Assembly (NCBI GenBank): GCA_015231825.1
Contig: JADGAV010000023.1
Span: 1 to 64,000 of the forward strand
DNA length: 64,000 bases
DNA from: SAR324 cluster bacterium
Lineage (GTDB): Bacteria; SAR324; NAC60-12
Direction of reading: 5' to 3'
This document shows positions 35,941 to 45,522 of the stretch, in pieces. The translations under genes were made by a program, and so were the position numbers. The notes under the pieces were generated by a model. The model was not told where the DNA came from, made no database searches, and saw only the letters and a program-made list of their open reading frames with translations. How positions within the stretch are numbered: the first letter of the stretch is position 1; each line of letters begins with the position of its first letter.

Positions 35941-36840
35941 TCAACGCCTTCTCAATTTAGGATTGAAGGCATCGTTCAATCCGTCACCAATCAAAGCGAT
36001 AAAAAGCGCTGTAAAGAGAATCGCCAATCCTGGAAATGTAACCGTCCACCATGCCTCAAAAAAGTAATCTCGCGAAAGTCCAATCATCCTGCCCCATGTC
36101 ATGATACTAGGATCTGTCAATCCCAGGAAACTCAAGGCTGCTTCGAATATGATTGTTGTTCCCACCCGAAGAGTTATTGCAATGATAAGTGGCGGCAAAG
36201 CATTTGGTAGAATAACCCGCAAAATGAGACGAATATTCTGTGCTCCGAGAGCGCGGGCCGCGAGAACGAATTCACGTTCTTTGATCTTAAGAAACTCCGC
36301 GCGGGCCAGGCGGGCGAGGGGAGTCCAAGTCGTGGTTCCAATTGCTAATACTACGATAAGGAAACTGGGCTCGAACACAGCAACGATAACCATGGCAAAT
36401 ACCAAACTGGGAAGAACCTGAAAGAATTCTGTGAACCGCATCAGGAAATTGTCGATTTTTCCTCCATAAAATCCGGCTATCGCTCCGATTGAAATACCGA
36501 TAACTGTTGCACATACTGTTGCCGTGATCGCGATAATCATTGTCGGACGTGCTCCGTAAATGACACCACTCAGAATATCCCGCCCCAAATAATCAGTTCC
36601 CAAAGGATTGGCATCCTGGGGCTCCATTAAGGGCTTTCCTGCAATATCAAAAGGATCTGCTCCAAAAATGATCGGGCCGAACAGCCCCAAAAGAATAACG
36701 ATCAGAAACCCGATCAGTCCAAAAACTGCCGCTTTGTTGGTGTAAAACATCCTTGCGGTTGCTTGCCATGGCTTTTCCGGTTTTTCCGGTTTTTCTCCAA
36801 ACTGTGCGGCTAAATCTTGCTGGTCAATCATTTCAGACAT
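35941..36840 (-). CDS. Dipeptide-type ABC transporter permease (DppC type)
   Basis: The 299-aa membrane protein has six hydrophobic segments and the ATPase-contact (EAA) loop around REFVLAARALGAQNIRLILR. The N-terminus carries the short repeat EKPEKPEKP, encoded by a repeated TTTTCCGG unit at about 36773-36795, an odd but harmless feature. The start overlaps the stop of the other permease gene by one base. Confidence 0.93.
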   Translation of the reverse strand: MSEMIDQQDLAAQFGEKPEKPEKPWQATARMFYTNKAAVFGLIGFLIVILLGLFGPIIFGADPFDIAGKPLMEPQDANPLGTDYLGRDILSGVIYGARPTMIIAITATVCATVIGISIGAIAGFYGGKIDNFLMRFTEFFQVLPSLVFAMVIVAVFEPSFLIVVLAIGTTTWTPLARLARAEFLKIKEREFVLAARALGAQNIRLILRVILPNALPPLIIAITLRVGTTIIFEAALSFLGLTDPSIMTWGRMIGLSRDYFFEAWWTVTFPGLAILFTALFIALIGDGLNDAFNPKLRRR

Positions 36841-37811
36841 TATGAGATACCTCTGATTCTTGGATCCAACAAACGATAAACCAAATCGGTGAGGATATTG
36901 GCAACGACGACGGTGACTGCAGTACCAAAAAGCACACCCATCATCACGGGATAATCATGGTTTGTGATTGAATCGTACAATAGGGGACCAATGCCGGGCA
37001 AACTGAATAACGTTTCGACTATGACAGCACCAGAAAAAATTTGACCCAATTGTAGCCCTGCAATGGTTACAACCGGGAGAGATGCATTTTTTAGGGCATG
37101 CTTGAAAATAACCACAAATTCTGAAAGACCTTTTGATCTTGCTGTACGAATATAATCGGCACCAAGCACATCAAGCATTGAAGCACGAGATAGCCTGCTG
37201 TAACCCGCTAGAAATAATATTGAGAGGGTGAATGTTGGTAGAACCAGGTGGTGAAGTATATCCAAGATTCTTGGCAGCATGGTTTCAGGGGCAGGGATGG
37301 AGCGAAAACCGAAGGAAGGAAATATAGGAATGTATAAAGAAAACACCAGCATAAGCATCATCCCCATCCAAAAAACAGGTGTTGCATAGCCAAGCAAAGA
37401 AAATATTGTAACCATGTGATTTGTAACGCCTTGTGGGCGTGTTGCTGCATAAATACCGAGCATTGTGCCGATAAAGATGGCGAATAAAAGTGCCGAAAGA
37501 GTCAAAATCAATGTTGAAGGCAAATGGCTAAGCAACAGTTCGAGAACCGATTCATCCCGATAGTACGAATATCCCAAATCTCCGGTGAGCATGTTGCCCA
37601 AATACTTTGCCAGCTGGACATAGACGGGTTGGTCAAGCCCATATGATGCCCGAATTTGCGCGGCGATCTCCGGGTCCCCTCCTCCGGCCTCGGTAACAAG
37701 AACATCGACTACGTCACCGGGAGCCGCCTGTATCAAGAGAAAATTGAGGACAATCACGGCAAGAATGAGAACCATGCCGTAAATGATGCGTTGAAAAAGT
37801 GCTGTTGCCAT
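36840..37811 (-). CDS. Dipeptide-type ABC transporter permease (DppB type)
   Basis: The 323-aa membrane protein has six hydrophobic segments, the family segment PGDVVDVLV after the first, and the EAA loop ADYIRTARSKGLSEFVVIFK. It pairs with the DppC-type permease directly downstream. A GAGGT site precedes the ATG at 37809-37811. A gap of 198 bases separates it from the binding-protein gene, where I see no firm terminator; such a gap often lets the binding protein be made in excess. Confidence 0.93.
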   Translation of the reverse strand: MATALFQRIIYGMVLILAVIVLNFLLIQAAPGDVVDVLVTEAGGGDPEIAAQIRASYGLDQPVYVQLAKYLGNMLTGDLGYSYYRDESVLELLLSHLPSTLILTLSALLFAIFIGTMLGIYAATRPQGVTNHMVTIFSLLGYATPVFWMGMMLMLVFSLYIPIFPSFGFRSIPAPETMLPRILDILHHLVLPTFTLSILFLAGYSRLSRASMLDVLGADYIRTARSKGLSEFVVIFKHALKNASLPVVTIAGLQLGQIFSGAVIVETLFSLPGIGPLLYDSITNHDYPVMMGVLFGTAVTVVVANILTDLVYRLLDPRIRGIS

Positions 37812-38009
37812 GAGTATGTATACCTCATCGAATAGCTAAGTTTCTGAGATCTCACGATCCAGTGAAATATTTGATACTCATTACCGTGATCTTCCCTTTG
37901 GAACCTATTCTTAGGAAAAATCCCTGGAAATGTGAACTGCGTTAATTCTGTGTGATGGAGGGCAGCCAAAGCTTACCTCATCCCCTTGACTGACCCTTCA
38001 GAAAGAAAA

Positions 38010-39599
38010 TTAGTTTTGCGCAGTTTTCCAGTACATCTCATCAAAGAATTCTGTGTGCCCATATTTTGGGATCCACAGTTCCTTGTGATGGAACCTCCAA
38101 TAGACCGAATCTTTCAGCCAGATCATTGGGATTTCGTCTAAAAGTAGCTTTTGGACTTCGCTATAAATCGCCATACGCTTTCCTTGATCCGGTTCTAAGG
38201 CTGCCTTTATAAACAATTCGTCAACTTTTTCATTGCAATACCCAGAAGTGTTTGTGTAAGGCTGATGCTTGATGTTATCACAACGATATAAGCGACCAAC
38301 ACCGACGGCCGGATCTACTTTATCGCCAACTCTTGGAAGTGCTGAATCGTAATCCCAATTTTTCATTTTGGCAGACCAGGAAGAACGAGGAAGCGGTTGT
38401 TGGATCACCTTAATGCCAACTTTTTTCAGTGAAGTCCCTATGTGTTCTCCAATAATGAGCTGGTCATCTGGTGCAAATGGAGGAGCAATATAGGCGACTT
38501 TAAATTCGAAACGAATACCGTTTTCTTTTTTCGGGTATCCTGCCTCGTCCAGTAGCTGGTTTGCTTTTTCAATGTCGAGAGGGTATCCCTTCAATTTGTT
38601 GTCGAAAAATAAATTGCTAAAAGGTATTGGGCCAACGGATGCTTTTGACCGTCCATCATGAAGGACATCCGCGAGATAATCCCGGTCGATTGCATAAGCG
38701 AGAGCTTGTCGAACTTTCTTGTTTTTGAAAAACTCTTTCCGGTTGTTGAGTTCCAGATAGGTCCCGCCCCCGTTTGGGGTTTTCAGTTCAGTGACCTTCA
38801 AATGGGAAATTTTTTCAAAATCAGTAATATCCCGATAACGAATTTGTCCTCCGGCATCAGCCATTTGGAACTGGTTTTTTTCGAGGCCGACACGTACAGA
38901 AGTTTTGTCCAACACAACCCGGCCTATCACCCGATCCAGATAAGGTCGTTCTCCGTCGAAATGATTTTTATTTCGATCCATGATGATGTACTCGTCTAGC
39001 TTTTTATCTGTTATAGTGAAGGGTCCTGAGCCAACCGGGTTTTTGTGAGCCGGATTTTTGTTAAAATCACCGACGCCATAAACATGTTTAGGCATGATTG
39101 GAAGATGCCTGGGTGAGGTTGCAGCCACCAGTAGCGGGCCATGAGGTTTAGACAAATGAAGAATTAAGGTATGGGGATCAGATGTGTCCATTTCCTCAAT
39201 CGGACCGAACATTTGCTTACCGAAGCGATGATTTTTCAGGACGATCCCGATCGAAAATGCCACGTCCTCTGATGTGATCGGTTTCCCATCGTGGAATGTT
39301 GCATTTTCTGCTAATTTAAACGTTATCGTCTTTCCACCGTCCGAAAAGGACCAGCTTTTCGCTAAATAAGGAACAACCTCATCTTTTTCGTTCAACCTTG
39401 TTAGACCAGCAAAAATTTGGGTTGCAACTGTACCCGCAATGAATGAACCGTGCATCGGATTGAGGCTGGGGATTTTAGGGGTCACGTAAACCATTGTTCC
39501 ACCGCGTTTAGGTCCGTCGGCGAATGTCCCTGTAACGGACAGGAAAACCAATGCGGTCACTAATATCATGATTTTGAAAAACGTTTTTTTCAGTGCCAT
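38010..39599 (-). CDS. Dipeptide-type ABC transporter substrate-binding protein (family 5)
   Basis: The 529-aa protein has a signal peptide (MALKKTFFKIMILVTALVFL, cleavage near FADG) and the family-5 binding-protein fold, with GGTMVYVTPKIPSLNPMHG at the start of the mature part and WSFSDGGKTITFKLAENATF. It should capture the substrate in the periplasm for the permeases encoded downstream. Family-5 proteins bind peptides, but also opines, nickel and other compounds, so the ligand is open. A very good ribosome site (AAAGGAG) precedes the ATG at 39597-39599. Confidence 0.93.
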   Translation of the reverse strand: MALKKTFFKIMILVTALVFLSVTGTFADGPKRGGTMVYVTPKIPSLNPMHGSFIAGTVATQIFAGLTRLNEKDEVVPYLAKSWSFSDGGKTITFKLAENATFHDGKPITSEDVAFSIGIVLKNHRFGKQMFGPIEEMDTSDPHTLILHLSKPHGPLLVAATSPRHLPIMPKHVYGVGDFNKNPAHKNPVGSGPFTITDKKLDEYIIMDRNKNHFDGERPYLDRVIGRVVLDKTSVRVGLEKNQFQMADAGGQIRYRDITDFEKISHLKVTELKTPNGGGTYLELNNRKEFFKNKKVRQALAYAIDRDYLADVLHDGRSKASVGPIPFSNLFFDNKLKGYPLDIEKANQLLDEAGYPKKENGIRFEFKVAYIAPPFAPDDQLIIGEHIGTSLKKVGIKVIQQPLPRSSWSAKMKNWDYDSALPRVGDKVDPAVGVGRLYRCDNIKHQPYTNTSGYCNEKVDELFIKAALEPDQGKRMAIYSEVQKLLLDEIPMIWLKDSVYWRFHHKELWIPKYGHTEFFDEMYWKTAQN

Positions 39600-40014
39600 T
39601 TTTATCTCCTTTAAATATAAATCAAACGTTTGTATGTTTTGCGAAAAAGTGCGAAATTTTTGAAAGCTCGAAACATCAAGTCGTTGCTGGCTCATCGACA
39701 ATCAAAATCCTCGGGCTGCCGTCAAAGCGCTACAGAAATCATACCTCCTTATCACTTTCCTCCTTTCCGTTATTTGATTGAATTTTTTTCCCTTTTTTTG
39801 GCTTGATCCTGCCGAATGAGAGACCTACCTCATCATATTTGTTCTGTCAAGAATTTTATAAAATATTACATAAAATTCTTGACAGAACATATGGGTTTCT
39901 GTAGGTCTCACGTTGGAATGGGTACGATATGAAAAACATATTTGTACCTGTCTTAGATGGCTTGGGAAGTTCTTCCTTAGCAAGCGTGGAATTTCGACGG
40001 ATAAGGGTTTATAT
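39600..40014. other. 415-base divergent intergenic region
   Basis: Besides the nested palindrome, this region holds the Shine-Dalgarno site of the binding-protein gene at its left end and a pyrimidine-rich run (39783-39799). I see no other gene in it; short frames on either strand cross the palindrome and have no family similarity. Confidence 0.5.
39820..39909. promoter_or_regulatory. Nested-palindrome divergent promoter/operator
   Basis: The 20-base sequence TGTTCTGTCAAGAATTTTAT at 39840-39859 recurs as a perfect inverted copy at 39870-39889, with a 10-base spacer. Outside it GAGACCTAC (39820-39828) and GTAGGTCTC (39901-39909) form another inverted pair with exactly the same centre. Each inner arm includes TTGACA, placed to act as a -35 box in both directions. 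The region lies between the divergent importer operon and the M81 peptidase operon, so it is most likely the joint promoter and operator, perhaps for the GntR regulator encoded at 44830-45522. Confidence 0.75.
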
Positions 40015-41535
40015 ATGAAGACGAAAAAAATTGCCATTTTAGGGATGTTTCTCGAGAGCAATCGACATTCGCCCATTGTCACCAGGGAAAAATTTCGTGT
40101 TTTTGAAGGCGAAGCAATTACTTTGGATGTGCGATCCGATTCTCCAGATCTGGTGAAAGAGGTGATTGGATTCTTCCATGGTATGGATTTCAACGGCAAT
40201 TGGGAGCCTATTCCTTTGTTGATTGCACATCGAGGAGCCGGAGGACCGGCCGATGCGGTTTTTATTCGTGAAACAATTGAAAAAATCTGCCATGGATTGA
40301 CAAATGTTCTGCCCCTTGACGGGGTCTATATTTTAAATCATGGGGCAATGATCACCACAGAGGATGAAGACCCGGATGGTGAATTATATGAGGCTGTCAG
40401 AAATATAGTTGGATCAAAAACACCAGTTGTGACAACGATTGACTTACATGCGAACATTTCTCAACGAATGGTTGACAACGCTGACGTAATCGTTTCCTAT
40501 CGAACAGACCCTCATGTTGATCAGTACGATTGTGGTCGAGAAGCCGCTGCCATTCTCGGTGAGATGCTGGAGGGCATACGTCCTGTTGTCAGGAACATTC
40601 GTTTGCCGATCGTCCCTCCGAACGTCAGCCTGTTGACTGATTCAGGACCCTATGGCGATCTCATCAAGTATGGACAAAGCCAGTTGGGCTCTGAAATACT
40701 CAACGTTTCTGTTGTCGCTGGTTTTGCATATAGCGACACATCAAAAAATGGCTTGCATGTAATTGTTGCAGCTCGTGAGAATTCTGAAGCTGCGGAACGG
40801 CTTTGTTTCGATATAGCCCAGAAAGCATGGGCAGACCGGGAACGTTTCATGTGGAATTTGACTTCCATTGAGAAGGCCGTTGAGATGGCTCTTGTGGCTG
40901 GTGAAGATTTATCCGGAAAGCCGTTGCTGCTGGCCGACCTGGGAGATAACATTGGAGCAGGCGGCACGGGAAACACGCTCTGGATGCTTGAAGCACTTTA
41001 CCGATCCGGTGCAAAGGGAGTGCTGATAGGAAGTTTTTGTGACCCTAATCTGGCTACCAGGGCTCACGAAGCGGGCATTGGAGCATCATTCAAAGCTCTT
41101 TTTCAAGGCGATGACTGGGATAGGCCAGACCCCCATTTTGCAGTGGACAGAGTGCGGGTCAAATCCCTTCACCCAGGAAAGTTTCGCATCAGTCGGGGGC
41201 CTTTGACCGGTATCCCCGTTGATGCCGGTCCGATATGTTTGCTGCAGTTGGGTGACATGATGGTACTGGTTACCACCAGTCGCCCCATCGTGTGGCCTGA
41301 TCCGATTTTGTTGGAGACGATGGGATTGGAAATCAGGGAAATAAGGACTTTGGTTTTAAAATGTCGGTCCAATTACAGAGCCGTCTTTGATAAATACTTT
41401 GATCAAGAAATGATGATTGAGGTCGACACTCCTGGACGAACCTCCCCTGTATTAACAAGGCACTCCTGGAAGTTCCTGCCCAGACCGGTATTTCCGATCG
41501 ATCGGGATTTTGAATGGAGCGTGCCCAAATTTTAG
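40015..41535 (+). CDS. M81 family metallopeptidase (MlrC-like)
   Basis: The 506-aa protein belongs to the MlrC group, named for the enzyme that opens linear microcystin peptides. The N-terminal domain has HGAMITTEDEDPDGE, the metal segment TTIDLHANIS with Asp143 and His145, and YRTDPHVDQYDCG with His167. The C-terminal MlrC domain has LADLGDNIGAGGTGN. Many members stand beside peptide-type ABC importers, as here, and probably cleave small modified peptides or amides. The ATG at 40015 matches the family start. The sulfatase gene follows after 8 bases. Confidence 0.88.
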   Translation: MKTKKIAILGMFLESNRHSPIVTREKFRVFEGEAITLDVRSDSPDLVKEVIGFFHGMDFNGNWEPIPLLIAHRGAGGPADAVFIRETIEKICHGLTNVLPLDGVYILNHGAMITTEDEDPDGELYEAVRNIVGSKTPVVTTIDLHANISQRMVDNADVIVSYRTDPHVDQYDCGREAAAILGEMLEGIRPVVRNIRLPIVPPNVSLLTDSGPYGDLIKYGQSQLGSEILNVSVVAGFAYSDTSKNGLHVIVAARENSEAAERLCFDIAQKAWADRERFMWNLTSIEKAVEMALVAGEDLSGKPLLLADLGDNIGAGGTGNTLWMLEALYRSGAKGVLIGSFCDPNLATRAHEAGIGASFKALFQGDDWDRPDPHFAVDRVRVKSLHPGKFRISRGPLTGIPVDAGPICLLQLGDMMVLVTTSRPIVWPDPILLETMGLEIREIRTLVLKCRSNYRAVFDKYFDQEMMIEVDTPGRTSPVLTRHSWKFLPRPVFPIDRDFEWSVPKF

Positions 41536-41543
41536 GACGACTC

Positions 41544-43103
41544 ATGCGACAACCCAATATCCTTTTCATAATGGCAGATCAGATGGCAGGGCCAGCTTTA
41601 CCTATGTACGGTCATCCGGTGGTCAAGGTACCCCATCTTGAACGATTGGCCCATGAAGGAGTAACCTTTAGAAATGCCTACTGCAACAATCCAGTCTGTG
41701 CTCCTTCACGGGCTTCGATGATGACCGGGCAGCTTGCCTCCCGTATCGGTGCCTACGACAATGCTGCTGATTTTCCGTCATCAATCCCGACACTGGCGCA
41801 CTATTTACGTGGCCTCGGCTACAAGACCTGCCTTAGCGGGAAAATGCATTTCGTGGGACCAGATCAGCTTCACGGCTTTGAGGAAAGGGTTACCACTGAC
41901 ATTTACCCCTCCGATTTCGGGTGGACTCCGGATTGGAGTCAAACAAATCCTCCGTTTGCTCCGTCGGTGATGAGCATGCGCGGGATCGTCGAAGCCGGTC
42001 TCTGTAAACGATCGCTTCAAATTGATTATGACGACGACGTTGCGTTTCAGGCAAGCAGAAAACTCTATGACTTTGCACGTGAACGTGACGACAAGCCATT
42101 TTTTCTGACAGCATCTTTTACCCACCCGCACAACCCTTATACCATCACCCAGGAATACTGGGACCGATATCGTCATCAGGACATTGACATGCCCTCCGTC
42201 CCTTTCATTCCTTTTGAGAATCGTGACCCCTGGAGCCAGCGTTTCTTCCAGCTCATTCGCCAGGATGAGCATGACATCACCGAAGAGATGATCCGAACAG
42301 CACGCCACGCCTACTATAGCATGATCAACTATGTCGATGACCAGGTTGGAAAGCTGCTGAAAACATTGGAAGAGACCGGATTTTCTGAAAACACCATTGT
42401 CATCTTTACGGCTGATCATGGCGATATGATGGGGGAACGGGGGATGTGGTTTAAATTCAATCCCTTTGAATGGTCAACGCGAATACCGTTCATTGTCAAA
42501 ACTCCAGACTGTGCAAAAGGACGGGTCGAAAATAAAGGAGTTTCCCTGGTTGATCTTTTGCCTTCACTCCTCGATCTTGCCACCGACGGTCATCCTCCCG
42601 AGCTTTCAGATCGAGTTGATGGCAACAGCACTGCAAACCTGCTGCATGGAGAAGATCTCTCCTGGGAGGACGATGTGATGATTGAATTCACTGGTGAAGG
42701 CATTCATTCTCCTTGCCTGATTTTGAGAAAAGACAACCTTAAATATGTATACTGTGAGGATGATCCCGGGATGCTATTCAATCTTGAAGCAGACCCTGGA
42801 GAGCTTGAAAATTTATGTGGAAACCCGGATTATTCGGAAGCCGAGCAAAAAATGATCGATATCATTTGCGAGCGATGGGACCCAAAGAGCATGAAGGACA
42901 AAATAATCGAAAGTCAAAATCGGAGGCATTTTGTTCAAAAGGTACTTCTGCAAGGAACTCCCAGTGCATGGGACTATCAGCCTTTTCAGGACGCTTCGAA
43001 GGCTTATGTACGCAGTTCCCGAGAGACGAACACGACGGCGACCAAGGGACTTGCCCGCTTTCCTTATGTTGAGCCTGTTCCTCCTGATCATCCTCGGAAA
43101 TAG
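41544..43103 (+). CDS. betC: Choline-sulfatase (BetC-like)
   Basis: The 519-aa sulfatase should hydrolyse choline-O-sulfate to choline and sulfate. Cys52 in CAPSR is the residue converted to formylglycine, and Asp12 in the N-terminal ADQ motif binds calcium. Strong BetC hallmarks are SGKMHFVGPDQLHGFEER, TTDIYPSDFGWTPDW and the C-terminal WDYQPFQDASKAYVRSS. No signal peptide is present, which fits the cytoplasmic BetC enzymes. No choline dehydrogenase, betaine aldehyde dehydrogenase or choline importer is in the window. The ATG at 41544 follows an AGGACG site and lies 8 bases after the M81 gene. Confidence 0.85.
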   Translation: MRQPNILFIMADQMAGPALPMYGHPVVKVPHLERLAHEGVTFRNAYCNNPVCAPSRASMMTGQLASRIGAYDNAADFPSSIPTLAHYLRGLGYKTCLSGKMHFVGPDQLHGFEERVTTDIYPSDFGWTPDWSQTNPPFAPSVMSMRGIVEAGLCKRSLQIDYDDDVAFQASRKLYDFARERDDKPFFLTASFTHPHNPYTITQEYWDRYRHQDIDMPSVPFIPFENRDPWSQRFFQLIRQDEHDITEEMIRTARHAYYSMINYVDDQVGKLLKTLEETGFSENTIVIFTADHGDMMGERGMWFKFNPFEWSTRIPFIVKTPDCAKGRVENKGVSLVDLLPSLLDLATDGHPPELSDRVDGNSTANLLHGEDLSWEDDVMIEFTGEGIHSPCLILRKDNLKYVYCEDDPGMLFNLEADPGELENLCGNPDYSEAEQKMIDIICERWDPKSMKDKIIESQNRRHFVQKVLLQGTPSAWDYQPFQDASKAYVRSSRETNTTATKGLARFPYVEPVPPDHPRK

Positions 43104-43161
43104 TAGTTGTTGGAAAAAAACGATTGAAAGCAATTATAGTAAAAAACGAAATGGAGGAAGC

Positions 43162-44751
43162 ATGTTTGACACTCTGATAAGAAACGGAACTGTTGTAGAT
43201 GGAACCGGTCGCGACTCTTATGTTTCGGATCTGGGAATTAAAGGCGGGAAAATTACAGCCATTGGAGATTTGTCAAGCTCATTTGCGGAAAACACAATCA
43301 ATGCGGAGAGGATGATTGTTGCTCCAGGATTTATTGATATCCATACCCATTCCGATATGCCCCTTCTCGCGGATCCCAGAGCAGAAAGTCAAATCAGGCA
43401 GGGAGTCACAACGGAAGTGATTGGCAATTGCGGGTTAAGTTTAGCACCTTGTACCGATGAAAGCCGGGAATCCATGCTTGACTCGAAAGGCTATCCCGAA
43501 TTGGATACCTGGAACAGCTATGGGGAGTTGCTGGAGGTCATGGACAAGGCCAATATTGCTACCAATGTCGTCGGATTAGTAGGACATGGCGCCTTGCGGA
43601 GTGTGGTCATGGGGCTGCAAGCACCTCGAACAGCAACAGGGGAAGAAGTCACTGAGATGGTGTCCCTTCTGGAACAGTCGCTGGAAGAAGGTGCATTTGG
43701 CATGTCTACCGGACTGGAATATCATCCTGGAAAAATGGCAGGATTTGATGAATTGGCGGCTCTATGTCGAGCGGTTGCTAAAGTGAATGGATTTTACGCC
43801 ACCCATTCCCGCAACAGGGACAAACGATATTTTGTCGGCTTTGGCGAAGCCATGGATTTGGCTCGAGTATCCGGGGTTCGGCTTCAGATCTCCCACGTCA
43901 ATCCCAAGTACGGTCGGCCAGAACACGCAATGCGGAACACCTTGCAGATGATCGAATGGGCACGGGAAGAAGGGGTTGATGTAGCGATGGATATGATGCC
44001 GACCAATTGGAATTTTACCAGTGCAATGGCTCAACTCCCGGCATGGGCCTATGCCTTACCAAAAAATGAATTTATTGACCTGCTCAAATCAGCTGAAGGG
44101 CGGGAACGGCTGAAAGTCAACCCTCTCCCCATGTGGCAACTGGTGGTGGAGGAAAGATGGGAAAAAATCAAACTCATGTCCAGTTTTGCAAACAAGCAGT
44201 ACATCAGCTGGACCATTGAAGAAATTGCAAAGGAAAAAGGGAGCACGGGTTGGGATGTTATTTTTGATCTTTTACTGGAAGAAGGCGACCAGCATCAGGG
44301 AATGGTACTCACCAGCGAAGCATTTGCAGAAGAAGACAACCAATTGGCGTTGTCCAGTGCATTGTGTGCGATTGGATCAGACACGATGGCCCTGGCTAAT
44401 GATGGGGTATTGAAAGGAAGACAGCTAGGTTATTCGGGATACAACTGGACGGCTAAATATATGACTCAATATCTTAGGGATGGAAAAGTGATTGGATTGG
44501 AAGAAGGAATTCGCAGGTTAACGAGCCTGCCGGCCTCCCGGATCGGTTTGACTGACCGGGGCCGCCTTATTCCCGGCGCTGCGGCAGATATTGTTGTCTT
44601 TGACTTGAGCAGAATAAAAGATAATTCGTCATTTACAGATCCTAATGTATACGCGGGTGGGTACGAGCACGTTATGGTCAACGGTGTTTTCGCGTTAAAC
44701 TCAGGCAAAAGAACCCCCGATCATGCTGGACTCGTCCTGCGAAGAAACTGA
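43162..44751 (+). CDS. N-acyl-D-amino-acid deacylase (D-aminoacylase) family, copy 2
   Basis: The 529-aa amidohydrolase has the metal motif DIHTHSD (His61, His63), the hallmark GVTTEVIGNCG with Cys90, and the conserved aspartate in AIGSDTMAL. This is the canonical D-aminoacylase pattern, closer to characterised enzymes than copy 1. The proteins are clearly paralogous along their length. It is the last gene of the rightward M81-sulfatase run. The ATG at 43162 has a GGAGGA site just before it; a long frame upstream overlaps the sulfatase gene and is not used. Confidence 0.9.
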   Translation: MFDTLIRNGTVVDGTGRDSYVSDLGIKGGKITAIGDLSSSFAENTINAERMIVAPGFIDIHTHSDMPLLADPRAESQIRQGVTTEVIGNCGLSLAPCTDESRESMLDSKGYPELDTWNSYGELLEVMDKANIATNVVGLVGHGALRSVVMGLQAPRTATGEEVTEMVSLLEQSLEEGAFGMSTGLEYHPGKMAGFDELAALCRAVAKVNGFYATHSRNRDKRYFVGFGEAMDLARVSGVRLQISHVNPKYGRPEHAMRNTLQMIEWAREEGVDVAMDMMPTNWNFTSAMAQLPAWAYALPKNEFIDLLKSAEGRERLKVNPLPMWQLVVEERWEKIKLMSSFANKQYISWTIEEIAKEKGSTGWDVIFDLLLEEGDQHQGMVLTSEAFAEEDNQLALSSALCAIGSDTMALANDGVLKGRQLGYSGYNWTAKYMTQYLRDGKVIGLEEGIRRLTSLPASRIGLTDRGRLIPGAAADIVVFDLSRIKDNSSFTDPNVYAGGYEHVMVNGVFALNSGKRTPDHAGLVLRRN

Positions 44752-44829
44752 ATAATTTTTGTCTCTGCCTCGCGATTAATCATTCAAGTGGATTTTACTG
44801 ATGGGTGCGGCTAATTGAGTCATACGAAT

Positions 44830-45522
44830 TTAATTTGGTATCCGCATCATTTTTTGGAAGGACTTTTCGATAATTTCCAGACCACCCTTGATGTTCTTTG
44901 CTAAAACAGTTTTCAGTTCTTCGGCGTTTTTGGCCTTGACCGCTTCCAGAATCCGGCCATGTTCTTCGTTAAATTTTAAGCAGACATTTTTTTCCTGCGG
45001 GTACAATATAAGAAAAGTTTCAACCGACTGGATTAGTTTCTTGACGACCATGCAAAGGTGAGAAAGACCGGATGCATCATAAATTGTGTTGTGAAACTTG
45101 CGATCAAGGGAGTAATAATTGGGCCCCGGATTTTTCATTTGTGTGTAGAGGCTTTCGAGTTCGTTGATTTGTTCTTCATTTATATGTGACAACGCCTCGA
45201 TGGCTAGTTTAACTTCCAGATCAATCCTGATATCAAAAATATAAGAAATTTCCTTTCGGGTTGGAGGATTGGCAACAATGGCCCCTTTGTAAGGAATATT
45301 TTTTATGAGACCGGTTCGGTCGAGTTTGATCAAAGCCTCACGTATCGGACCTCGACCGAGTTTCATTTCTTTTTCGAGGTCGAATAAGACCAGCCGAGTT
45401 CCCGCAAGTTTGTCACCCATCAAAATCATATCACGGATTTTCTCATAGGCTTCCTGTGATTTCGTTGACGGATTGCTCTGATTCGAAATTGGCTTCTTCG
45501 AAGTGTTTTCTAATTTTTTCAA
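44830..45522 (-). CDS. GntR-family transcriptional regulator (FadR/FCD type)
   Basis: The 230-aa protein has an N-terminal winged helix (about residues 22-90) with LGRGPIREALIKLDRTGLI, the usual GntR recognition segment, and an all-helical C-terminal FCD domain that binds a small ligand, with histidines in DRKFHNTIYDASG and FNEEHGRILEAV. It most likely controls the catabolic island to its left, where a perfect palindrome lies between the two operons. The TTG at 45520-45522 is the best start I see, although no clear ribosome site is present. A half-site TGTCAAGA lies upstream at 45593-45600. Confidence 0.85.
   Translation of the reverse strand: MKKLENTSKKPISNQSNPSTKSQEAYEKIRDMILMGDKLAGTRLVLFDLEKEMKLGRGPIREALIKLDRTGLIKNIPYKGAIVANPPTRKEISYIFDIRIDLEVKLAIEALSHINEEQINELESLYTQMKNPGPNYYSLDRKFHNTIYDASGLSHLCMVVKKLIQSVETFLILYPQEKNVCLKFNEEHGRILEAVKAKNAEELKTVLAKNIKGGLEIIEKSFQKMMRIPN

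Noticed and set aside
39825-40199. A 124-codon leftward frame across the divergent promoter
   Set aside because: Overlaps the nested palindrome and the start of the M81 gene and has no similarity or ribosome site.
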